Source of the DNA: JBBQWT01 sp038210375
GTDB taxonomy: Bacteria; Acidobacteriota; Terriglobia; Terriglobales; Acidobacteriaceae
Direction: 5' to 3'
NCBI GenBank assembly: GCA_038210375.1
Contig: JBBQWT010000025.1
Span: forward strand, 1-47,085
DNA: 47,085 bases
Position numbers and translations under genes: made by a program. The notes under the pieces are model-generated. The model was not told where the DNA came from. It did no database searches and saw only the letters and a list, made by a program, of their open reading frames with translations. Below are positions 41,601-47,085 of the stretch, piece by piece (the first letter of the stretch is position 1; each line of letters begins with the position of its first letter).

Positions 41601-43370
41601 GGTGCCGCCGATGATCACTGACGAGTTGACCTTGTCCTGGCTGAACCACACAAACTCACTCAGCGATAGGTTGGTGTTGAGGTTTTGAAACGAGTTGGGG
41701 GTGGAGCTGGGGCAGCTGCCGTTGGCCGCGGCCCCGTCGAGGGAGCGGTACACTCCACCGTCGTTGCCGAAGTAGATGGTCGAAACCGCGCTGGTATTAG
41801 CCGTGGAAAAGGCAATGGCATGCTGGTCAGGATGAACGTGGGCGGAAATGCATGCGCCATACACATGGGTAAGGTTCAACCAGCCGGGGGTGGGGTCAGG
41901 GACGGGAGTAACCAGGGGGCCACAGGTGGGGCTGGCCGGCGTGATCGAACACTTATAAATATTTACGGTGGCCAGAAGAAGGTTGGTATTTCCCGTTCCG
42001 GCGGGCAGGGCGGCGAGATCGAGGTTGTAAAAGCCCTGCGCGGTGTCGCAGGAAGAACCATCGCCGCAATCCTTCAAGCCGGAAACCCCGAGAGGTACCC
42101 AGGTACTGCCGCCATCGACGGTGCGAAAGACCCCCTGGTCTTTCTCGTTGCTGTCAACGAACACGGTGTACATCTCATCGACGGAGCCCAGGCGCATTGC
42201 CAGAACTCCGCGGAACATGGGACACGACGTCACGCTGGGGTTGGTAGGACAACTGGCTGCGCTGATGACGGTGCCGCCGGTCACGACGGTTTGCGGCTGG
42301 TTGGGCAAGCGCGACCAGTTGGCGCCGTCGGTGGACGAGTAGAACCCGTGGCGGCGAATGGCGGCGAAAAATTTGCGCTCTACCGGGTTATAGACGATGG
42401 AAGTGGGCGAATCGGGAGCGATGGGAGTGCCCGCATCGAGCACCGTCGCCGCGGTCCAGGTCAGGCCGGCATCGGTGGAAAAGTAAATCCCTCTACGGGG
42501 AGTAGTAAGAATTCCCACCGTGGCGGAGTTCGACGAAGTAGCGCCGGCGATGACCAGGTTGGGATTGTCAGGATTGAAAACGATCTTGCTGAATGCCAGG
42601 CCAAGGAAGGGGACAGTTCCGCCATTGGCAGTCTTGATCAGGGTCCAGTTCGCTCCCCCGTCGGTCGAACGCAGGATGCCCAGGCCGTAGTAGGAATCTA
42701 CCGACGCATTGGTTTCGCCGGTTCCCACCAGCAGGGTCCTGGAATCATCGGGCTTGATGGCGATGGCGCCCACGGCCAGGGTGGGCTGGGCATCGAGCAG
42801 CGGCGTCCAGGTGACGGTGGTGGGGTCACTGGCGGCGGCGTTAGTTGATTTCCATAAGCCGCCAAAGGCGCCGCCGGCATAAACGGTGTTGCCGGAAGTG
42901 TCGGCCTGATCGACAGCCATCGAGGTGACGCGGCCGGTGTTATTGCCGTAATCCTGGCCGGGCTCAGAAGTCAGCGGGGCCGGGCCCAGGTTGTTCCACG
43001 CGGGACCGGTGCCGGGAGTGGCGAGAGTCGCATCCGGCGAGATGCGGGCGGAAGAGGTGGCTGCCGCCAGGCGCTGCATCGCCATTTTCTGCTGGTACGC
43101 GCGGTAGAGCAAATCCGCCGAGCTCTTGCCCGGGACCTGGCGTCCGCTGTTGAACCAGCGTTCGTGCCGCAAGGCGTCGTCGCCCCCCTTGAGACTCTCT
43201 GCCGGGCCATCGGCATCCTTGATCACCTTGATGTCGCGATCCTGGGCGAAAACCAGGCCGGACAACAGAAGAGCCAATAGCGCAACTGTGGAAACAAGAT
43301 GGCGGGCGGGACTGCGCAACCAAGAAAAATTCGATTTCCGCGAACTAGTGCGATACGTAGAAGAAGACAT
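38634..43370 (-). CDS. giant secreted BNR-propeller/Ig-like repeat protein (1578 aa)
   Basis: An exported protein of about 1578 residues. The signal peptide is near HLVSTVALLALLLSGLVFAQ. Residues about 110-860 form BNR/sortilin-type beta-propeller repeats (GGLWKSTNAA, GILRSTDGGANWTLI, GVYLSPDGGASW). Five Ig-like domains of about 95 residues follow, each with a motif like SSANPSVAGSPVTFTATV and ending near HTITAVYSGDT. A sixth, different beta domain (FAITANPPSATIRAGQSATF) comes next. The C-terminus has hydrophobic segments separated by RRKKR. The second runs LALTLMLLLLAALVGCGGGG, and a Gly/Pro/Ala-rich tail follows. It is probably a cell-surface adhesin or glycan-binding protein. The ATG at 43370 follows GGAGGG. 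A strong terminator follows. No catalytic residues were identified. Confidence 0.88.
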   Translation of the reverse strand: MSSSTYRTSSRKSNFSWLRSPARHLVSTVALLALLLSGLVFAQDRDIKVIKDADGPAESLKGGDDALRHERWFNSGRQVPGKSSADLLYRAYQQKMAMQRLAAATSSARISPDATLATPGTGPAWNNLGPAPLTSEPGQDYGNNTGRVTSMAVDQADTSGNTVYAGGAFGGLWKSTNAAASDPTTVTWTPLLDAQPTLAVGAIAIKPDDSRTLLVGTGETNASVDSYYGLGILRSTDGGANWTLIKTANGGTVPFLGLAFSKIVFNPDNPNLVIAGATSSNSATVGILTTPRRGIYFSTDAGLTWTAATVLDAGTPIAPDSPTSIVYNPVERKFFAAIRRHGFYSSTDGANWSRLPNQPQTVVTGGTVISAASCPTNPSVTSCPMFRGVLAMRLGSVDEMYTVFVDSNEKDQGVFRTVDGGSTWVPLGVSGLKDCGDGSSCDTAQGFYNLDLAALPAGTGNTNLLLATVNIYKCSITPASPTCGPLVTPVPDPTPGWLNLTHVYGACISAHVHPDQHAIAFSTANTSAVSTIYFGNDGGVYRSLDGAAANGSCPSSTPNSFQNLNTNLSLSEFVWFSQDKVNSSVIIGGTQDNGTVATTGSTLWKRVNGGDGGFTDIDPNSPNIWYAENPANKGVSIQRCTVGTSCTSDQFPEVITKVTLGGDAGPFYTPFILDPGKTSNLLIGTCRLWRGPGTGPATVAFPAANALTNNLDTGDATPCTGAEMNTVSTIAAGGPVTGNGSQAIYVGTRVGSVFVSTSADAGPASFTKRVPPNTGGFPISGIAIDAADASGKTAYITVMGFSVSHVLKTTDAGATWTDITANLPDAPADAIVIDPDNSRVLYAGTDTGVYLSPDGGASWSIYGNGLPSVPVTRLQIFKSGATKLLRISTYGRGVWSVTIAAPLVTTTTSLTSSANPSVAGSPVTFTATVVASSGAIFPSGTVTFQEATPTGTITLGTSPVNASGQAIFTTSALSGGTTHTITAVYSGDTAFATSSSSPPLLQVVNTGVAATTTTLVPSGNPSNFSDPVTYTATVTSSTAGVPTGTVVFKDGTNVLATVALNASAQASFTSSGLIGGSHTITATYSGDSKFGASTGTVVEVVNKVATTTTVASANNPSVFGSRVTLSATVTSSNPKAGTPTGSVSFNDGATSLGSVVVGGDGTANFPTSVLTAGTHSITATYVGDTNFSASTSSAISQVVSPTTSSITLTSSRNPAGLGAPVTFTATVTTPTTGAATGNVNFIDGATTIATIMLSPTGVATFTTTTLSAGTHSITAMYVGDANVNGSTSAPPLVETINVNNTTVALASSANPAIVGSSVTFTATVTAPGGGSPTGSVSFNEGSTVLGTGTLTAGVATFTTSALGTGTHAITAVYSGDTTFTGSTSAGLVQSISDFAITANPPSATIRAGQSATFTITLTPISGFNGTVNLACTGLPSFTTCTFTPPSLTPSGGAVTSTLVIKTTGPNAALRFPGDSGNRPVYALMWSLSGGGIAGLVLLGNFAQGGSRRKKRWMTMLALTLMLLLLAALVGCGGGGGGGSPAPAPAPSVTPAGTSTVSATATGGGSAAHNFNISLTVNP

Positions 43371-43568
43371 AACCCTCCGTAATAAAGGAAGCCTATTGGC
43401 CATGGGTGAGACCGGCAAGTGCGGAATGCGGGTCATATATTAGGAAGGCGTTCCGGCACACCTGCAATACCAGGCGGCGGAAAAGCCTTTCGGCGATAAC
43501 AACGGCGAAAAAAAACCTATGGAAAAGACGATACTGTTGATTTAACGGCCTTGTCAACACACCGAAGT

Positions 43569-44194
43569 CCGGGGTAGTGTCCTACTTTGGCGGCTTGGGT
43601 CTTCGAAGGTGAGATCATGGCGAAGTTCGTGTTCGGAATGAACCTGTCCCTGGATGGCTATGTGGACCACATGGAAATGCGGCCATGCCCCGCGCTCTTT
43701 CGTCACTGGATAGAGCATGTGCGCGGCCTGACCGGCAGTGTGTACGGTCGCCGCATGTACGAGATAATGCGTTATTGGGACGATGACCTTCCTGAGTGGG
43801 GTGCGCAAGAACAAGAGTTCGCAGCGGCGTGGCGGAGCCAACCGAAGTGGGTAGTTTCGCGCTCGTTGAAGTCAGTCGGCCCCAATGCCACACTGGTTTC
43901 GGATGACATCGAGACGGTGATACGTGGCCTGAAAGCTCGGCTGGTTGGCGAGATTGCGGTTTCCGGACCAGAGCTAGCCCGAAGTCTGACCGACCTTGGT
44001 CTTATCGATGAGTATCGACTCTATTTCCACCCCGTCGTACTCGGTCGCGGCAAGCCATTCTTTGCCGGGCCACGGCCGCCGCTCCGCCTTGTTTCCGCCG
44101 ATCCCGTTGGCGAGGACACTATCAGACTGACCTATACCACAGCCTGATGGACATTACATTCCCCACATTGAAATTAGGACACCACCAACCCCGG
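43569..44194. mobile_element. DHFR-like gene bounded by inverted repeats (cassette-like)
   Basis: CCGGGGTAGTGTCCTACTTT at 43569-43588 is mirrored on the opposite strand at 44171-44194 by CCGGGG, a 4-base insert, then TGGTGTCCTAATTT. The two ends enclose almost exactly one gene. That is the look of transposon or cassette termini. No transposase lies between them and no target duplication is obvious, so this is a candidate only. Confidence 0.45.
43617..44147 (+). CDS. dihydrofolate-reductase-family protein (RibD C-terminal-like)
   Basis: A 176-residue protein of the DHFR/RibD C-terminal fold, which reduces pteridine- or flavin-precursor-like substrates with NADPH. Visible elements are MAKFVFGMNLSLDGYVDHME at the start, GSVYGRRMYEIMRYW with the nucleotide-binding turn, PKWVVSRSL, GEIAVSGPELARSL, and YRLYFHPVVLGRGKPFF near the end. 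These match the common YyaP/YwjB-type DHFR-family proteins rather than FolA itself. The true substrate is unknown. The ATG at 43617 is chosen because GAAGGTGAG precedes it by 3 bases. The gene is enclosed by inverted repeats. It is well placed to have arrived as a mobile unit, although its base composition is not strikingly different. Confidence 0.85.
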   Translation: MAKFVFGMNLSLDGYVDHMEMRPCPALFRHWIEHVRGLTGSVYGRRMYEIMRYWDDDLPEWGAQEQEFAAAWRSQPKWVVSRSLKSVGPNATLVSDDIETVIRGLKARLVGEIAVSGPELARSLTDLGLIDEYRLYFHPVVLGRGKPFFAGPRPPLRLVSADPVGEDTIRLTYTTA

Positions 44195-44401
44195 GCCGGA
44201 GTGAGACTCAAGTGCGATTCAGGAGCTGCACCTGTCTCACGCTCTTAAAATCTTCCGGGGCCCCCCAGATACAAATTGTTTGGCTTTTTTTCATCGTGGA
44301 TTCGCCACGGGCGAGGCGGAGATTTAGACTGTTAAGCGCGGCGGCAGGGAGCTCGCAACCCGCCGGCCTCCAGCTGGCATTCGATTGCAAGGAAAAATGA
44401 C

Positions 44402-45022
44402 ATGAACATAACGAGAAGCGGTATCGGCTGGATCGAAGTGGTGTGCGGGCCCATGTTCAGCGGAAAGAGTGAAGAACTGATCCGCCGCCTGCGCCGCGCC
44501 GAGATCGCGCGCCAGCGAGTACAGATTTTCAAGCCGGCGATCGATGCCCGCTATTCCGACGACCATATTGTTTCGCACAGCGATCTGCGCATCCGCTCGG
44601 TGGCGGTGCGCGACACCTCGGATATCGAGGCCCGCCTCGACGTTCGGTCGGAGGTGATCGGCATTGACGAGGCGCAGTTCCTCGGTCCCGACGTGGTGGA
44701 CCTGGTGGTGCGGCTGGCGGACATGGGCAAGCGGGTGATTATCGCCGGGCTCGACACCGACTACCTGGGCAGGCCATTTCATCCCATGCCGGAATTGCTG
44801 GCGGTGGCCGATGAGATACGCAAGGACCTGGCCATCTGTATGCAATGCGGAAATCCCGCCAAGCACACGCAGCGGCTGGTGGCCAGCGAAGACTTGATCG
44901 TGGTGGGAGCGGCGGGCATGTATGAAGCGCGCTGCCGGCGATGTTTCGAGCCCGACCTGGGCAAGATAAACGAGAAAGCCGAGCTCGCCCGGACGGCCGC
45001 ATTTCCTAAAACCCAGCCCTGA
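44402..45022 (+). CDS. tdk: thymidine kinase
   Basis: A 206-residue type II thymidine kinase that phosphorylates thymidine in pyrimidine salvage. The P-loop is GPMFSGKS at residues 16-23, and the Walker B-like motif is DEAQF at 89-93. The lasso and substrate region has IIAGLDTDYLGRPF. Two zinc-binding pairs are present, CMQCGNPA and CRRCFEP. The C-terminus ends soon after, as usual. AAGGA lies 8 bases before the ATG at 44402. It is cytoplasmic. It follows the DHFR-like gene with a 254-base gap that contains the right repeat end. Confidence 0.96.
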   Translation: MNITRSGIGWIEVVCGPMFSGKSEELIRRLRRAEIARQRVQIFKPAIDARYSDDHIVSHSDLRIRSVAVRDTSDIEARLDVRSEVIGIDEAQFLGPDVVDLVVRLADMGKRVIIAGLDTDYLGRPFHPMPELLAVADEIRKDLAICMQCGNPAKHTQRLVASEDLIVVGAAGMYEARCRRCFEPDLGKINEKAELARTAAFPKTQP

Positions 45023-45131
45023 GCCGGGGTTCAAATAAACCGAATTTTCGGCAACTTTGCCTTGATAATCGCATCTTATGAAAGCCCGGATGTTAGTATT
45101 TCCGGCTTATCGAATTCCTGATTTTTCGGCG

Positions 45132-45163
45132 CCATAATTCAGCCGCACCATAATTCTGCTGCA
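45132..45163 (+). repeat. 16-bp tandem direct repeat before the DksA-like gene
   Basis: CCATAATTCAGCCGCA at 45132-45147 is followed directly by CCATAATTCTGCTGCA at 45148-45163, with two mismatches. It lies 11 bases before the start codon, overlapping the leader. Confidence 0.75.
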
Positions 45164-45174
45164 CAAGGGCATCC

Positions 45175-45540
45175 ATGGAAAAGAAAAAGGTAGAGCAGTT
45201 CAAGAAGAAACTGGAACTCCGGCAGCAGGAGCTGCACGGCATGGTCTCGCGCATCGAACAGGACGGGCGCGCCGCGGATTCTGACACCGCGCAGGACATC
45301 GCCGACCGCGCCGCCAACTCCTACACCAAGGAATTTCTTTTCTCCCAGAGCAACAACGAGCGCCTGCTGCTGCAGATGGTGGAGGGCGCGCTGGAGCGCA
45401 TCCGCGAGGGTAATTTCGGGGAGTGCATCCATTGCGGCAAGGAGATCAACGCCAAGCGCCTCGAAGCCGTGCCGTGGACGCGCTATTGCATCGAATGCCA
45501 GGAAAAACAGGAGCAGGGCCTGCTCGAAGAATCAGCCTGA
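45175..45540 (+). CDS. DksA/TraR-family zinc-finger protein
   Basis: A 121-residue protein with an N-terminal helical hairpin (VEQFKKKLELRQQELHGM) and a C4 zinc finger (Cys84, Cys87, Cys105, Cys108). The coiled-coil tip has the DxxDxA pattern (Asp41, Asp44, Ala46), the residues that in DksA reach into the RNA polymerase secondary channel and mediate the ppGpp response. This makes a transcriptional regulator role likely, although the family also includes divergent members. AAGGG is 5 bases before the ATG. A tandem 16-base repeat lies in the leader. It is the last intact gene before the decayed AT-rich region. Confidence 0.92.
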   Translation: MEKKKVEQFKKKLELRQQELHGMVSRIEQDGRAADSDTAQDIADRAANSYTKEFLFSQSNNERLLLQMVEGALERIREGNFGECIHCGKEINAKRLEAVPWTRYCIECQEKQEQGLLEESA

Positions 45541-45581
45541 TTCCTTCCCCGTCCACAGCAATAAAAAAGGTGTAAATATAC

Positions 45582-45610
45582 TTGACTGACAGGCTTTGAC
45601 CTGATACGCT
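45582..45610 (+). promoter_or_regulatory. sigma70-like promoter of the GGQHR-motif pseudogene
   Basis: TTGACT (45582-45587), a 17-base spacer, then TACGCT (45605-45610). The likely transcription start falls at about 45617, which is essentially the GTG start codon at 45618. The transcript would be leaderless. There is no Shine-Dalgarno sequence. Prediction is from sequence only. Confidence 0.55.
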
Positions 45611-45617
45611 TAGTGGT

Positions 45618-46779
45618 GTGCAAAAGCCTCCAAAGAGCCATATCGAGATATTGAAGAAGCAGTTCTTTGAGGAGTTCGCCCCATTAGAGAAGGCGGAATG
45701 CGTTCTAGTCTTAACGGATAAAAAGACCGGAGCGTGCTATTGCGAATGTCACGTCAAGGCTAGTGTTTTAAACCAGCTTGGGACCACTATTGCTCCCCTA
45801 GACCCCGATGACCAGCCGGACTACAAGGCGAACAGGGACCTGCGGCTGACCCATCCGGCATTCGCCAAAATGGAGGCCGACGCGAAGCAAGGTAGATCAT
45901 TCAGCAACATCGTATCCGAGTACACAAGGGAACACAAGAAATCCCAACCATTAAAGATTGTCGGCGGACAGCACAGGTTCAAAGCATTGCAAGATGCTTT
46001 GACGGACGGCGTAGATGAGTATCACGGTATTAAGGTGTATTTCGGGCTGGATCTCAGTCAGAGGCTAGACGTGCAATTGATTTCGAATACCAATATTGCA
46101 ATATCCTTACTGAAATGGGACTTCCGCGAAACAACTGATCCGTGAAATCTTCATTGGCTCCTAGCAAGATCATTTATTGTCAATTATTACAAAGGTAGAG
46201 ATGCTGATCCTACGACATTCAATGCCAACAACTCAACCCCAGTACTATGCGAGACAGGCCGGGATGATAATGACTGGACTCTTCTAAAGAAAACCAGAAC
46301 TGACCTTTGGGACGACGTTAAACTTCAAGAATCTGCCAGGGAATTCTCGTTGCTGATAAAGGCACAACGATGCTATTTTGATAAACACGATACCGTGAAA
46401 CCAGACTTTCCAGAGAAAGCCCTCAATGCTGCCGTTTACACTGCTTGGTCTTATATTGCTGGCCTATTGCGCGACAATGCGGCCCGATTGAAGCGTCACT
46501 TCGACCTGAAAGACTTTACCGCCAAAGATCCACTAAATGCGGCGGTCCTTGGCCAAAGGAAAACACAAAAGCGACAAAGACGCGTACCGCGGGTTAGGAT
46601 ACCGAACAGACCCGCAAGAACGCGGCAGAATGGTCGAATTGTTCTATATTCAAGCCGAATCTGGAAATGGGATTAACAAGAGATCGGTCGATGCCGCTAT
46701 TGCTGCTTGGCACGCGAAGGACGCGACGTTAGTGGCGAACACGAAGCGTGAAAAGGTGAAGAATGCCAGAGATCGATGA
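45618..46779 (+). pseudogene. decayed ParB/DGQHR-like gene (nonsense plus frameshift)
   Basis: An AT-rich gene whose first frame runs to a TGA at 46143. The same frame reopens directly after it (NLHWLLARSFIVNYYKG, then LWDDVKLQESAREFSLLIK). It continues until a one-base insertion near 46551. After that, the next frame gives AKGKHKSDKDAYRGLGYRTD, RMVELFYIQAESGNG and ends at 46779. Repaired, it would be about 386 residues. The N-terminal part holds KIVGGQHRFKALQDAL, a variant of the DGQHR motif of ParB-fold proteins such as DndB, and a likely nucleic-acid-linked role. The two lesions indicate a dead gene. Composition is clearly lower in GC than its neighbours, consistent with recent acquisition. 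No defence-gene neighbours are visible. Confidence 0.75.
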
Positions 46780-46957
46780 TTTTGCCAGGTCTTTATTAGA
46801 GCCTCGTCGGAGGAATCTGTGGGCGAAGGCGAGCGTCAGGGATGGCTGTCGACGAGGAACCTCCGGACCTTTTTGCAGGTGGAATCAGCAAGGCAGAATG
46901 CCACGTTCATCTTTGGCCGTGAGCGCCGCGAGACGGGTGAGAATGTCGGTCATGTGA
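46763..46957 (+). pseudogene. small remnant overlapping the decayed gene
   Basis: A 64-codon frame opens with an ATG at 46763, preceded by AAAAGGTGAAG, and starts MPEIDDFARSLLE. That reads like a genuine N-terminus, coupled to the preceding gene with a 17-base overlap. After residue 13 composition changes to arginine-rich sequence, while another frame becomes more protein-like (SSEESVGEGERQGWLSTRN). A frameshift near 46800 is therefore likely. I cannot name the family. It is probably the second gene of the same decayed unit. Confidence 0.35.
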
Positions 46958-46992
46958 AATTCTGCTGTAATAGTGCATCGGAGGTCGAAGAC

Positions 46993-47085
46993 ATGAAGCA
47001 CAGCAGACTGGTGGGCCTGTTCGTAGCGCTGCTCGGGGTATTAGCGCTGTTTTCCAGCCTGAATAAGCCGGGCGTCGCCGCATTG
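46993..47085 (+). CDS. N-terminus of a secreted protein, cut by the window end
   Basis: The ATG at 46993 follows GGAGGT at 7 bases. It starts MKHSRLVGLFVALLGVLALF and then SSLNKPGVAAL, a clear signal peptide or anchor. The frame is open to the end of the window, so only 31 residues are visible. The mature protein and function cannot be seen. GC content has returned to the neighbourhood level here. Confidence 0.65.
   Translation, partial: MKHSRLVGLFVALLGVLALFSSLNKPGVAAL

Noticed and set aside
41685..42848. 387-codon open frame antisense to the giant repeat protein
   Set aside because: It is the shadow of the high-GC, low-complexity coding frame on the other strand, has Gly/Arg-rich non-protein-like composition and no ribosome site.
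46137..46151. Programmed UGA readthrough (or selenocysteine) at the internal stop of the GGQHR gene
   Set aside because: A second lesion (a one-base insertion near 46551) lies in the same gene, no recoding hairpin is evident, and CGA to TGA is a simple transition; a decayed gene is the simpler reading.

Overview
The window reads as a chromosomal segment of an Acidobacteriota bacterium, most likely Terriglobia (subdivision 1). This is inference from gene content. The window has a DUF1501/DUF1800 gene pair, a carboxypeptidase-regulatory-domain TonB-dependent receptor, a giant Ig-like/BNR-repeat secreted protein, DUF3011, DUF4139 and DUF885 proteins, several Crp/Fnr regulators, and dispersed palindromic repeats. 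Most genes are GC-rich. A clearly AT-richer patch lies at about 45.6-46.8 kb. No rRNA operon, CRISPR array, prophage or intact transposase was seen.

Layout. 0.1-3.4 kb: a Crp/Fnr regulator, a DoxX-like membrane protein, and a minus-strand pair (ICMT-type methyltransferase and a secreted thioredoxin-fold protein without cysteines). 3.5-6.3 kb: a Fur/PerR-family regulator and katG as a peroxide-response operon, with a near-perfect Fur/PerR box over the promoter. 6.4-11.2 kb: a DUF885 putative metallopeptidase, a CPBP intramembrane protease, tRNA-Val(GAC) and a DUF4139 protein. 11.4-15.4 kb: two membrane proteins, an AlkD-like alkylation repair protein and a PLP-dependent amino acid decarboxylase. 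15.4-20.7 kb: the DUF1501/DUF1800 pair and a five-repeat DUF3011 protein. 21.0-27.4 kb: an apparent operon of TonB receptor, asparagine synthetase and a GT39-type glycosyltransferase.

27.5-31 kb: a small secreted protein, three dispersed repeats around a broken GIY-YIG nuclease gene, and two tandem Crp/Fnr paralogues. 31-38 kb: a PAS-GGDEF-EAL protein with a degenerate GGDEF site, a SAM methyltransferase, an ATP-grasp ligase, a proline-iminopeptidase-like hydrolase and an RNB ribonuclease. 38-38.6 kb: a 435-bp nested inverted-repeat element. 38.6-43.4 kb: a 1578-aa Ig/BNR repeat protein. 43.6-45.5 kb: a DHFR-like gene between inverted repeats, thymidine kinase and a DksA-like protein. 45.6-46.8 kb: a decayed, AT-rich GGQHR-motif gene. 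The window ends inside the signal peptide of a secreted protein.

The most unusual signals are four. First, seven copies of a palindromic repeat, two of which bracket the GIY-YIG pseudogene in inverted orientation. Second, the nested inverted-repeat element at 38.1-38.5 kb. Third, a shared 6-4-6 palindrome (TGAGCA-N4-TGCTCA type) ahead of the TonB/asnB operon and twice between the Crp/Fnr and GGDEF/EAL genes. Fourth, the DHFR gene enclosed by inverted terminal-like repeats. All were found by reading the sequence; no searches were run.
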